From Galactobacter valiniphilus (GTDB lineage: Bacteria; Actinomycetota; Actinomycetes; Actinomycetales; Micrococcaceae), in assembly GCF_003575975.1 (NCBI RefSeq), contig NZ_QQXK01000018.1:1-64000 (forward strand): 64,000 nt of DNA, read 5' to 3'. A model generated the notes under the pieces. That model was not told where the DNA came from, did not search any database, and saw only the letters and a list, made by a program, of their open reading frames with translations. Positions 7,376-22,576 of this stretch are shown here, in pieces; within the stretch, counting starts at the first letter, position 1, and each line of letters starts with the position of its first letter. Position numbers and translations under genes: made by a program.

Positions 7376-8398
7376 ATGTCCCGCGCCGACCTTTCCCGTG
7401 AGCTCGGCCTGACCCGCGTCACCGTCTCCGATCTGGTGGCCGAGCTGCAGCAGCGCAACCACGTCGTGGAGCTCGGCATGGCGGAGAAGAACCGCCCGGG
7501 CAAGCCGGCCATCCTCGTCGATGTCAACCGCACGGGCCTGCAGATCGTCGGGCTCGACCTCGCCGAGGCCAACGTCCTGCGCGCCGCCGTCATGGACCTG
7601 GACGGCAACGTCCTCACTCGCCTGCAGACCGAGCTCACCGACGAGCGTGGCGAGGCCGTCACGGCCCTCGTCCTCGAGCTCGCCGACCGCGCCGTCGCCG
7701 CCGCCACCGCACCGCTGCTCGGCATCGGCGTGGGCACGCCCGGCATCGTCGACGCCGACGGCGTGGTGCTCACCGCTCCCAACCTCGACTGGCTGGACCT
7801 GCCGCTCGGCACGCTGCTTGAGGAGCACACGAGCCTTCCCACCCTCGTCGCCAACGACGCGGACGCCGCCACGATGGGCGAGTTCACCTTCGGCGGCGGC
7901 GGGGACGACATGATCCTCGTGAAGATCGGCCGCGGCGTGGGCTCCGGCCTCATGGTCGGCGGCCGCCGCGCCCGCGGCATACACTCCGCCGCCGGCGAGA
8001 TCGGCCACGTCACGGTCGGCACCGACGGCGGCGAGCCCTGCGTGTGCGGCAAGGTCGGCTGCCTCGAGACCTGGGTCGCCGCCCCTCACCTCGGGCGAGC
8101 CCTGGCCGCGGCGCCCGACGACGCAGCGCGGGCCGCGCTCCTGGCCACGGCCGGGGAGCGCCTCGGCATCGCGCTGGCGCCCGTCGTGGCCGCCCTTGAT
8201 CTTGCCGAGGTGGTCCTCGCGGGCCCCTCGGACCTCCTGAACGGTGAGCTCGCCTCGGCGGTGGCCACCACCTTGAGAGACCGCACCCTGCAGCAGCGCG
8301 AACCGCAGCTGCTGGTGCGGCTCAGTGAGGACCCCCATGACATCGTGCTGCGCGGAACCGCGGTGCTCGTCCTGTGGGCCCAACTCGGGGTGGCCTGA
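7376..8398 (+). CDS. ROK family transcriptional regulator (start codon missing or atypical)
   Basis: Winged-helix repressor with a sugar-binding ROK domain. The annotated ATG gives 340 residues. It begins inside the DNA-binding helix: the same frame is open upstream to 7241 and encodes the expected first helix (AHNLSLVLRTLHSQGAMSRA), but that stretch has no ATG, GTG or TTG. The HTH continues as LSRELGLTRVTVSDLVAEL, followed by the ROK domain with GIGVGTPGIVDADG and the zinc site GEIGHVTVG...CVCGKVGCLE. It leads an ABC sugar cluster (binding protein, two permeases, glucosaminidase, kinase) and probably represses it until a sugar binds. Either the start codon is mutated or an unusual codon is used. 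Confidence 0.75.
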   Translation: MSRADLSRELGLTRVTVSDLVAELQQRNHVVELGMAEKNRPGKPAILVDVNRTGLQIVGLDLAEANVLRAAVMDLDGNVLTRLQTELTDERGEAVTALVLELADRAVAAATAPLLGIGVGTPGIVDADGVVLTAPNLDWLDLPLGTLLEEHTSLPTLVANDADAATMGEFTFGGGGDDMILVKIGRGVGSGLMVGGRRARGIHSAAGEIGHVTVGTDGGEPCVCGKVGCLETWVAAPHLGRALAAAPDDAARAALLATAGERLGIALAPVVAALDLAEVVLAGPSDLLNGELASAVATTLRDRTLQQREPQLLVRLSEDPHDIVLRGTAVLVLWAQLGVA

Positions 8399-8518
8399 AC
8401 GGCACCCACCACCCGGGCGGTGGCTCCCGCCGCCGCCCGATCCCCCCTCAGACCCCCCGCCCGTGCTCGCGCAGCGCGAGAGGACCGTGACCGTCACCCA
8501 CAAGAAGGAACTCTTTCG

Positions 8519-9894
8519 ATGAAGAAGAAGTTTGTATCCATCGCGGCCCTCGCCGCGACGACGGCGCTTGCCCTGTCGGCCTGCGCAGGTGGAAGCACCC
8601 CCGCCTCCTCGAGCTCGGCCGCCCCACCCGCGACCGACAAGTCGGCCAACGCCGGCAAGTCCATCACCCTGTGGCTCGCCGGCGGCGACACCTCGGATGA
8701 GCTGCGCGAGTACCTGAAGACCACCTTCAACGAGAAGACCGGCGCCACCCTCAAGATCGAGGAGTAGGCCTGGGGCGATCTCGTGGCCAAGGCGACCACG
8801 GCGATGTCCAACGCCGACACCACCCCGGACGTCGTGGAGGTGGGCAACACCCAGTCCCCGACCTTCACCTACGCCGGTGCCTTCGCCGACGTCTCCGACA
8901 TGTACGACGAGCTCGGCGGCGACAAGCTGCTCAAGTCCTTCGTCGAGGTCGGCTCCGTGGACGGCAAGAAGTTCACGCTGCCCTACTACTTCGGTTCCCG
9001 CTACGCCTTCTACCGCAAGGACGTGTGGAAGGAAGCCGGCATCACCGAGGTCCCCAGGACCTCGACGAGTTCAACACGACGGTGAAGACCATCGCCGAGA
9101 AGAACCCGCGCAACATCAAGGACTTCTCGGGCTTCTTCCTGGGCGGCCAGGACTGGCGCGACGGCATCTCCTGGATCTTCGCCAACGGCGGCGATCTGGC
9201 CAAAAAGGACGGCGACAAGTGGGTCTCCACCCTCTCCGACCCGAACTGCCTGAAGGGCCTGCAGCAGCTGTAGGAGCTGTACAAGTCCGCCTCCAACGCG
9301 CCGAATGACGCCAAGGATTCGAACCAGTACATCTTCCTGAACGACGCCGACGCCGTCCTCGACGCCGAGGGCAACGTCACCTCCAAGACCAACCTCAACG
9401 GCGCCACGATCATGGCGCCGGGCTGGGCCCACTGGTCCATCGGCGACCTGAAGAAGGTCGACGGCACGGACACCCGCGTCTGGAACGACGAGACCTTCGG
9501 CACCTTCGTGCTCCCGGGCAACGACGGCAAGCCCGCCCCGGTCTTCGCCGGCGGTTCCAACATCGGCATCTCGGCCAAGTCCAAGGAGCCGGGACTGTCC
9601 CGCGAGCTCATGAAGATCATCTTCTCCGCCGACTTCCAGAAGCAGCTCGGCGGCGCCGGCCTCGGCCCGGCCAACTCGGACTACGTCTCCTCGCTGGGCG
9701 ACGACCAGTTCGCCAAGGCCCTCATCGAGTCCGCCTCCAACTCCAAGCTGACCCCGGCCGCGCCGGGCTGGGCCACGATTGAGGCCAACTCCGTGATGGA
9801 GGAGTTCTTCTCCAAGATCGAGGGCGCCTCCGATCTGGCCACCCTGGCCAAGGAGTACGACGACAAGCTCACCCCGATCCTCAACGCTCAGTGA
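8519..9894 (+). pseudogene. Disrupted sugar ABC transporter substrate-binding lipoprotein
   Basis: Family 1 extracellular solute-binding protein. The N-terminus has a good lipoprotein signal (MKKKFVSIAALAA, lipobox LSAC). The reading frame is broken three times. TAG at 8765-8767 sits where homologues have Gln (EE*AWGDLVAK). One base is missing near 9053 (GTCCCCAGGACC, expected CCCAAGGAC). A second TAG lies at 9271-9273 after LQQL, again where Gln is expected. On either side the sequence stays protein-like to the end (PILNAQ), with sugar-binding-protein features such as PDVVEVGNTQSP and the ELMKIIFSADF region. The gene has a strong ribosome site (AAGGA) and is followed by two intact permease genes. 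Without a working binding protein the importer should be dead. Confidence 0.85.
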
Positions 9895-9984
9895 TCTTGC
9901 CGAGGGTGGTTGGGGCGCTCGCGTCCCGACCACCCTCACCCTTTTCTCTTCTTTTCCCTCGCAAGCCCCATGAAGGACGAGGTC

Positions 9985-10950
9985 ATGATGTCCGTCGACG
10001 CCCCGGCGTCCCCGGCCCCGGAGGCCGCTCCCCCCGCCACGGGAGCCACGCCCACCCGCCGCCGTCGCCGCTCCCTCACCCCCTGGCTGCTGATCGTCCC
10101 CACGCTGGTGATCGTCATCGCCGCCATGGGCTACCCGATCTTCTGGCAGCTCAAGACCAGCTTCCAGAAGTACGGACTCAAGCAGCAGTTCAACCCCGAT
10201 CTCCCGCCGGACTTCGTGGGCTTCGACAACTACGTCAAGGTCCTCACCAACCCTGACTTCCTGGCCGTCCTGGGTCGCTCGATCCTCTTCTGCTTCCTTG
10301 CCGCGTTCATCACGGTCATCCTCGGCTTCCTCCTGGCGCTGCTCATGAAGCGCGTCGGCAAGGTCGCCCGCCTCATCCTGCAGATCGCCCTCCTGCTCGC
10401 CTGGGCCATGCCCGTCGCGGCGTCCATGACCGTCTGGGTCTGGCTCGTCGACTGGCGCAACGGCGTCCTGAACTACCTGCTCGGCAAGCTCGGCCTCGAC
10501 GTCGAGGGCCACAACTGGCTCGCCGATCCCACGACCTTCTTTGTCATCGCGCTCATCATCGTCATCTGGGCGGCCGTGCCCTTCGTGGCCCTGAGCATCT
10601 ACGCCGGCCTCTCGCAGATCTCGGAAGAGGTTCTCGAGGCCGCGCAGATGGACGGCGCCACCGGCTGGCAGCGCACGCGCCACATCGTCCTGCCGCTCAT
10701 CGCCCCCGTGCTCTCCATCGTCCTGCTCCTGCAGATCGTCTGGGACCTGCGCGTCTTCACGCAGATCAAGTTCCTGCAGGACGCCGGCGGCGTCGCCAAC
10801 GCTACGGACCTGCTCGGCACGTACATCTACAAGATGGGCGTGGGCTCGGCCGACTTCGGCTCCGCCGCTGCGGTCTCGGTCATCATGCTGCTGCTGACGA
10901 TCGCCCTGTCCTGGTACTACGTCCGTTCGATCATGAAGGAAGAGGACTGA
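9985..10950 (+). CDS. Sugar ABC transporter permease (MalF/UgpA type)
   Basis: Inner-membrane permease of 321 residues with about six membrane segments. The first follows a basic run of Arg residues (LTPWLLIVPTLVIVIAAMG). The cytoplasmic EAA loop that docks the ATPase is seen as EEVLEAAQMDGATGWQRTRH near residue 215. The ATG at 9985 has AAGGA 7 nt upstream; the ATG at 9988 is also possible. It pairs with the permease that begins one base after its stop codon. The ATPase is not encoded here, so a shared MsiK-type ATPase elsewhere is likely, as is common in actinobacteria. It is intact although the binding protein in front is broken. Confidence 0.9.
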   Translation: MMSVDAPASPAPEAAPPATGATPTRRRRRSLTPWLLIVPTLVIVIAAMGYPIFWQLKTSFQKYGLKQQFNPDLPPDFVGFDNYVKVLTNPDFLAVLGRSILFCFLAAFITVILGFLLALLMKRVGKVARLILQIALLLAWAMPVAASMTVWVWLVDWRNGVLNYLLGKLGLDVEGHNWLADPTTFFVIALIIVIWAAVPFVALSIYAGLSQISEEVLEAAQMDGATGWQRTRHIVLPLIAPVLSIVLLLQIVWDLRVFTQIKFLQDAGGVANATDLLGTYIYKMGVGSADFGSAAAVSVIMLLLTIALSWYYVRSIMKEED

Positions 10951-10951
10951 C

Positions 10952-11854
10952 ATGAGCGCCACGACCTCCGCCCGGCGTTCAGCCGGCACCACCACGGTGC
11001 GCAAGCCCAAGGTCTCCACGGGCCGCCGCGTCTCCGGCTGGCTCTGGACCCTCCTCGCCGTTGCCGTCGCCCTGTGCTGGATCTTCACCGTCTACTGGAT
11101 GGTGAACTCCTCGTTCCTCTCCACCGTGACGCTGCAGAAGTCCACGCCCACGTGGCTTCCCTTCGGCGGTAGCTGGGACAACTTCAAGAACATCTTCGCC
11201 GACGGCACCTTCGTGAAGGCCTTGAGCATCTCGCTCGGCGTCACGCTGCTGACCGTGCTGGTGGCCATCGTCGTGGCCTTCCTCGGCGCCCTGGCCATCT
11301 CGCGCTTCCGCTTCAAGGGCCGCAAGTCCTTCATCCTGGCCATGCTGCTCATCCAGATGCTGCCCGCCGAGGGCATGTTCATCGCGCAGTTCAAGATGAT
11401 GGCCTCCTGGGGCCTCGTCAACAACATCCTGGGCCTGACGCTGCTCTACGCCGCGGCGGTCATCCCCTTCACGCTGTGGATGCTGCGCGGCTTCGTGGCC
11501 GGCGTGCCCGCCGAGCTGGAGGAGGCCGCCTTGGTGGACGGACTCTCTGGCACGCAGGCCTTCCTGCGCATCACCTTCCCGCTGCTGGCCCCCGGCCTCG
11601 TGGCCTCCGCCGTCTACGCGTTCCTGCAGGCCTGGAACGAGTTCACGATCGCGCTCGTGGTCATGCAGGACAACGATGTGCGCACCCTGCCGCTGTGGCT
11701 GCGCGGCCTGGTCCAGGCCTCCGCGACCCGCGAGACCCACTGGTGCCTGGTCATGGCCGGCTCCACGATGGTCGCCGTGCCCGTGATCATCTTCTTCATG
11801 ATCGTCCGGTCCAAGATGTCCTCCGGCCTCGTGGGCGGGGCGGTGAAGGGCTGA
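10952..11854 (+). CDS. Sugar ABC transporter permease (MalG/UgpE type)
   Basis: Second permease, 300 residues, six predicted membrane helices. The EAA loop reads ELEEAALVDGLSGTQAFLRI near residue 190, followed by the conserved LLAPGLVASAVYAFLQAWNE. The ATG lies one base after the stop of the preceding permease, so the two are coupled. A MalG-like segment ILAMLLIQMLPAEGMFIAQF lies in the middle. Together the two permeases would carry an oligosaccharide or amino sugar released or trimmed by the GH3 enzyme encoded next. Confidence 0.9.
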   Translation: MSATTSARRSAGTTTVRKPKVSTGRRVSGWLWTLLAVAVALCWIFTVYWMVNSSFLSTVTLQKSTPTWLPFGGSWDNFKNIFADGTFVKALSISLGVTLLTVLVAIVVAFLGALAISRFRFKGRKSFILAMLLIQMLPAEGMFIAQFKMMASWGLVNNILGLTLLYAAAVIPFTLWMLRGFVAGVPAELEEAALVDGLSGTQAFLRITFPLLAPGLVASAVYAFLQAWNEFTIALVVMQDNDVRTLPLWLRGLVQASATRETHWCLVMAGSTMVAVPVIIFFMIVRSKMSSGLVGGAVKG

Positions 11855-11911
11855 TCATGACCTCCCCCCCTTTCCCCCTCGGCGCTCGAGCGCCTCATCG
11901 CCGGCACCCTC

Positions 11912-13318
11912 ATGCCGGGCTTCCAGGGCCTCACGGTCCCGGCCTGGATCGGGGAGGGGCTCGACGGCGGCCTCGCGAGCGTGTGCCTCTACGGCGCCAA
12001 CCTCGACACCCCGGCGCAGCTCGGTGACCTCGCCGCGCGCCTGCGCGAGCTCTCCCCCTCCGCCCTGCTCACGCTGGACGAGGAGGGCGGCGACGTCACG
12101 CGCCTGCACTACCTGACGGGTTCCCCGCAGCCGGGCAACGCCGTGCTTGGCCGGATCGACGACGTAGCGGCAACCGCGGCGTCCGCGCAGCTGATCGCCG
12201 CCGAGCTGCAGGCCCTCGGCCTCAATTACGACCTCGCGCCGTCGGCCGACGTGAATTCCTCGCCGCAGAATCCGGTGATCGGCACGCGCAGCTTCGGCGC
12301 CGAGCCCGAGCTCGTCGCCAGGCACACCGTGGCCTGGGTCGAGGGCCTGCAGGCCGCCGGCGTGGCGGGGTGCGTGAAGCACTTCCCCGGCCACGGCGAC
12401 ACGACCGCCGACTCGCACCTCGCGATGCCGCGCATCGACACCGACCGCGCCACCCTGGACGCCCGCGAGCTCGTGCCGTTCCGCGCCGCCATTCAGGCCG
12501 GCGTGGCCACCGTCATGACGAGCCACATCCTCGTGCCCGCGCTGGACCCGAGCGGCCCCGCCACCTTCTCCCGCGCCATCCTCACGGAGCTGCTGCGCGG
12601 CGAACTGGGCTTCGAGGGCGTCATCGTCACCGACGCCCTCGACATGAAGGGCGCGAGCGGCGAGGTCGGCATCCCCGAGGCAGCCGTCCGCGCGCTCATC
12701 GCCGGCGCCGATCTGCTCTGCCTCGGCTCGGAGACGAGCCCCGAGCTCTACCGCGAGGTGCTGGACGCCGTGGCAGCCGCCGTGGCCGAGGGTCGCCTGA
12801 GCCTGGAGCGCCTCCGGGACGCGGCCGAGCGCACGTCTCGCCTGGCCGCCGCCTACCCGGCCGCCGTCCCCGGCTCCGCCGGTTCCGTGCCCGGGCCCGA
12901 GCGCATCGCCGAGGCGTTCCGCCGCGGCGCGGCGGTCCCGGCCTGGCTCGCGAACCCGGCCCCGGTCGCCGTCGTGCAGCTCGAGAACGAGGCCAATATG
13001 GCCGCCGGTTTTGTGCCGTGGGGCGCCGGCGCGGCCGGCGTGCCGCTGAGCACCCCCGCCGAGGTGCCCGCCGGCGCCAAGGTGGCGCTCGTGGCCCGCG
13101 GGCTCGACGCCGCCCACCCGGCGTGGGCGCTGGCCGCCGAGTTCGAGGGCGCCGGGCACCCGGTGCTCGTGATCGAGTGCGGCTGGCCGCACGACGAACG
13201 CGCCGACCTCGTGACCTTCGGAGCCTCCCGCGCCGTCGGCGAGGCCCTCGCCCTCGCCCTGCAGCTCCCCGTGGCGGCGCCCGCCGGCGCCGTGGGGGGC
13301 GGTGGGAGCGCGGGATGA
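11912..13318 (+). CDS. nagZ: Glycoside hydrolase family 3, NagZ-type beta-N-acetylhexosaminidase (frameshifted at the 5' end)
   Basis: Cytoplasmic GH3 enzyme, 468 residues from the internal ATG. The NagZ signature is seen as CVKHFPGHGDTTADSHLAMP near residue 155, with the catalytic His; the nucleophile Asp is in VIVTDALDMKGA near residue 238. Such enzymes cut beta-linked GlcNAc from muropeptides or chito-oligosaccharides. In-frame coding continues upstream as SALERLIAGTL, but the natural start, the ATG at 11857 two bases after the permease stop, is out of frame. A run of seven C at 11864-11870 with one C too many explains this. The last bases overlap the next gene (ATGA). The truncated form would lack the first strand and helix of the barrel. 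Confidence 0.8.
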   Translation: MPGFQGLTVPAWIGEGLDGGLASVCLYGANLDTPAQLGDLAARLRELSPSALLTLDEEGGDVTRLHYLTGSPQPGNAVLGRIDDVAATAASAQLIAAELQALGLNYDLAPSADVNSSPQNPVIGTRSFGAEPELVARHTVAWVEGLQAAGVAGCVKHFPGHGDTTADSHLAMPRIDTDRATLDARELVPFRAAIQAGVATVMTSHILVPALDPSGPATFSRAILTELLRGELGFEGVIVTDALDMKGASGEVGIPEAAVRALIAGADLLCLGSETSPELYREVLDAVAAAVAEGRLSLERLRDAAERTSRLAAAYPAAVPGSAGSVPGPERIAEAFRRGAAVPAWLANPAPVAVVQLENEANMAAGFVPWGAGAAGVPLSTPAEVPAGAKVALVARGLDAAHPAWALAAEFEGAGHPVLVIECGWPHDERADLVTFGASRAVGEALALALQLPVAAPAGAVGGGGSAG

Positions 13319-14202
13319 GGCGTGACATCGACATCGGCGGCACCAAGACCGCCGTCGCCGCCGTCGCGCCCAATGGCGCGGTGCTCGCGCAGCGTTCGGC
13401 CCCGTCGGGCCGCGGCCCGGCCGAGGTGACCCAGGAGGCCGCCCGGCTCGCGCGCGAGACCGTGGCCGCCGCCGGCGTCCCGGCCGACGCGGTCGGCGCG
13501 TGCATGCCCGGCATGGTGGACCCGCACTCCGGCGTGGTGCGCCACGCGGTCAACCTGGACGTGGACGAGCTCGACCTCGCGGCCGGGCTCGCGTGGGAGC
13601 TGCACCTTCCGGTCTCCGTGGACAACGACGTCAAGGCCGCCGCTCTCGGCGCTGCCCTGCACGTGGGCAACGGCGGGACGGGCGGCACCCTGGCCTACCT
13701 CAACCTCGGCACTGGCCTCGCGGCCGCCGTGGTGCGGGACGCCCGCGTGCTGCGCGGTCCGGATGGCGCCGTCGGCGAGATCGGGCACTTGCCCGTCGGC
13801 AGCGGCATCCGCTGCCAGTGCGGGCAGCTCGGCTGCCTCGAGACCCTGGCCTCCGGTTCGGCCGTGGCGCGCGTGTGGCGCCCGGCGCCCGGCCAGCGGG
13901 CCGACCCCCTCGCCGCCGCGGCGGCCGGGGATGCCGACGCCTCTCGCGCGGCGGATATGCTGGCCGACGGCGTGGCGCAGGCCCTGCAGCTGCTGGCCAT
14001 CAGCGTGGGCCCGGACCGGGTGGTCCTGGGCGGCGGTGTGGCCAAGGCCCAGGGCCTGGCCGAGGCCGTGCGCGCGGCCATCGCACGCCGCGCCGCCAGC
14101 AGCGATTTCGTCGCGTCCCTGCGGCTCGATACCCGCTTCGAGGTGCTGCCGGCCGAACTGCCGGTCGCGTCCCTCGGGGCCTCACTCCTCCCCACGCGCT
14201 GA
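13315..14202 (+). CDS. ROK family sugar kinase (probable N-acetylglucosamine or glucokinase)
   Basis: Protein of 295 residues with the ATP-binding DIGGTKTAVAAVAP at the start, the sugar-binding VDNDVKAAALGAA near residue 100, a phosphate loop GTGLAAAVV, and the ROK zinc motif CQCGQLGCLE near residue 163. It has no DNA-binding domain, so it is a kinase rather than a repressor. The ATG overlaps the stop of the GH3 gene (ATGA). Its place behind a NagZ-type glucosaminidase suggests phosphorylation of GlcNAc or a related sugar set free inside the cell; glucose is the alternative. It ends the operon. Confidence 0.82.
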   Translation: MRRDIDIGGTKTAVAAVAPNGAVLAQRSAPSGRGPAEVTQEAARLARETVAAAGVPADAVGACMPGMVDPHSGVVRHAVNLDVDELDLAAGLAWELHLPVSVDNDVKAAALGAALHVGNGGTGGTLAYLNLGTGLAAAVVRDARVLRGPDGAVGEIGHLPVGSGIRCQCGQLGCLETLASGSAVARVWRPAPGQRADPLAAAAAGDADASRAADMLADGVAQALQLLAISVGPDRVVLGGGVAKAQGLAEAVRAAIARRAASSDFVASLRLDTRFEVLPAELPVASLGASLLPTR

Positions 14203-14214
14203 CGTGGGGACGTC

Positions 14215-14250
14215 GGGGCCGGCCTTCCACACACACATCTGGCCGGCCCC
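14215..14250. repeat. Inverted repeat after the sugar cluster
   Basis: GGGGCCGGCC (14215-14224) and GGCCGGCCCC (14241-14250), perfect 10-bp arms with a 16-nt loop containing ACACACAC. It may be part of the transcription end of the operon. Confidence 0.45.
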
Positions 14251-14271
14251 GGCACCTTCTCCGCGGTCCCC

Positions 14272-14313
14272 CGCGTTCGGCCCCAAGACGAACGCGAGGG
14301 GCCGCGGCTTTTT
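14272..14313 (+). terminator. Rho-independent terminator of the sugar cluster
   Basis: Stem CGCGTTCG/CGAACGCG with a 9-nt loop, then a GC stretch and TTTTT at 14309-14313. It lies after the kinase and before an oppositely oriented gene. Confidence 0.55.
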
Positions 14314-14330
14314 GGTGCCCGCCTGCCGGG

Positions 14331-14915
14331 TCAATGCCCGCGGCGGCGGTCCTCCAGCGACCTCGCCCTGCGCAGCCCCAGTTCGTTCCACTCTCGCCGC
14401 AGCGCGTCCAGGCACCGCCCGACCCATCGGTCGAGGCGCTCCTGCGTGGAAAAGAGGGCGAGCAGCGCCTCGTCGCTCAGCTTCATCCCTGGTGTCACCG
14501 GGAGCTCTCGCCGCTCAAAGGTCTCCAGATCCACGACGGAAAGCAACAGGGCGTCCGTGTCTGCCAGGAAGTGCGCCTCGCCGTCCCCCGCCCGCAGCTC
14601 GATCAGCATCACCTGCCACCTCAGGGAGTCCAGGTCCACGGGCACCGGCAGGCGCCCGACGACGCCGTCGCGGACCAGGCGCTCGACGGCCGCGATCAGG
14701 CTCGCGGTGTTGCCAAGACCAAAGCTCACGACCGCCCCGCCGCCCACTTCGCGCAGGGACCAGGACTCGGCCGGATCCTCGATGGCGTGAAAGCTGCGGC
14801 GTGCAGCGTAGAGCACCGGATGCCCCCGCTCGACCGCGTGGCCAAGCCTTGCGTCCGCCTCGCATGCAGCACAAAACGCCGCCTCCACCGAGGCGTTTCG
14901 GGGGTCGTCCATCAT
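14331..14915 (-). CDS. Hypothetical protein
   Basis: Protein of 194 residues that I do not recognise. It is soluble and acidic with no signal peptide or membrane segment. It has three Cys near the N-terminus (AAFCAACEADAR and a later one in GRCLDALRR), a stretch SWSLREVGGGAVVSFGLGNT near residue 60, and a basic Arg-rich end (LRRARSLEDRRRGH). It starts MMDDPRN; either Met may be used. It lies 41 nt after the phosphatase gene on the same strand and may be cotranscribed with ligA and the phosphatase. Confidence 0.6.
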   Translation of the reverse strand: MMDDPRNASVEAAFCAACEADARLGHAVERGHPVLYAARRSFHAIEDPAESWSLREVGGGAVVSFGLGNTASLIAAVERLVRDGVVGRLPVPVDLDSLRWQVMLIELRAGDGEAHFLADTDALLLSVVDLETFERRELPVTPGMKLSDEALLALFSTQERLDRWVGRCLDALRREWNELGLRRARSLEDRRRGH

Positions 14916-14956
14916 GCCTCGAGGCTCGCACCCCGCCCCGACAGGAAGTGGCGTGG

Positions 14957-21424
<6,468 letters not shown>

Positions 21425-21428
<4 letters not shown>

Positions 21429-22576
21429 TTCTCGCCCTTTTCCAGCGCGAGGCGCAGGTGCTGTCCGATGGTGGTGGAGGCGACCGCGACCACCACGATC
21501 ACGAGGCCGGGGATGACCGTGAGCCAGGGCGCGTGCACGATGTAGCGGCGCCCGGCATCCAGCAGGGCTCCCCACTCGGGGGACGGCGGGGACACGCCGA
21601 GCCCCAGGAACGCGAGGCTCGAGGCCCACACGATGGACTGGCCAACCGACATGGCAAGGATCGCCACGAGAGGGCGGATCGCGTTCGGGAACACGTGCCG
21701 GCACAGGATCGCCGAGCGCGGGTGGCCGAGCGTGAGCGCGGCCTCGACGTAGCCGGAGCCGGAGGCCTGCAGGATCTGCGCCCTGACCATGCGGGCGTAG
21801 CCGGGAGCCGAGCCGACGGCCACCGCGAGCACCTGGGCCAGGGCCGAGGGGCCGGTCACAGCCACGAAGGGCTGCTTGAGCGTGTTCTCGTACTCCGTGC
21901 GCGTCGACTGCCCCATGAAGCCAGCGAGCGGGATGGCGAGGGTCAGTGCCGGCAGGACGATGCCCGCCGGCTTGTCCCCGCTGATGACGGGGAACCAGCC
22001 GAGGCCGGCGGCAAACACCACGAGGAGCAGGATGCCGAGCCAGTAGTGCGGCAGGCCCGCGGCGACGGTGTCGATGACGGCGCCCACGGAGCTCAGCCAC
22101 GGCGCGCGGCCGGCGGTCAGCGTGACCCAGAGGACCATGATGATCCAGGCGAACAGGAGCGCGAGCGCCGTGAGCGCCAGGGTGGAGGGCAGCTGCTCGG
22201 CGATGAGCGCCGCGACGGGGCGGAACTGCTGGTATGAATCCCCGAGGTCTCCGCGCAGCAGGCCGCCGAGGAACTCGACGTACTGCTGCCAGGCGGGGCG
22301 CTGCAGGCCGAACTGCTCGTTGATGGAGGCGAGCTCCTCCGGCGTGCGCTCGATGGCCTGGCCGGCCCGGATATTGAAGATGACCGTGGCCCGGTCTCCC
22401 GGCAGCGCGAGCTGCGCGAGGAAGGCGACGGTGGCGGCGCCCCACAGGGTGACGAGGGCGCCGAGGAGGCGGCCGCCCCAGCGCAGGGCGAACGCCCCGC
22501 CCCGGCGCGCGGCGGGCGCGGCGGGGGGTTCGAGTCCCTGCGCTGCGCGCTGCTCAGGAGCTGAAGTGAGCGTCAT
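21425..22576 (-). CDS. Hybrid ABC permease: DppB N-terminal half joined to DppC C-terminal half
   Basis: Protein of 383 residues that changes family in the middle. Residues 1 to about 240 follow DppB: first helix, then the FGLQRPAWQQYVEFLGGLLR region, LPHYWLGILLLVVFAAGLGW and LPALTLAIPLAGFMGQSTR. Just where DppB should continue into its own EAA loop, the sequence becomes DppC-like: VGSAPGYARMVRAQIL, EAA loop YVEAALTLGHPRSAILCRHV, then LAFLGLGVSPPSPEWGALL and the last helix. The junction is near base 21856. The usual two genes have been reduced to one in-frame ORF, lacking about 85 residues of DppB and the first half of DppC. One EAA loop remains, so a homodimer might still dock two ATPase domains; equally it may be dead. 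Confidence 0.8.

Noticed and set aside
8765-9273. Reassignment of TAG to glutamine in this organism
   Set aside because: Other genes here end normally with TAG (for example at 187-189 and 49171-49173), and no other intact gene has an internal TAG. Mutation or sequence error is simpler.
9010-11088. 692-codon minus-strand frame opposite the permeases
   Set aside because: It is Glu/Asp/Gly-rich low complexity from antisense of membrane genes; no conserved motif.
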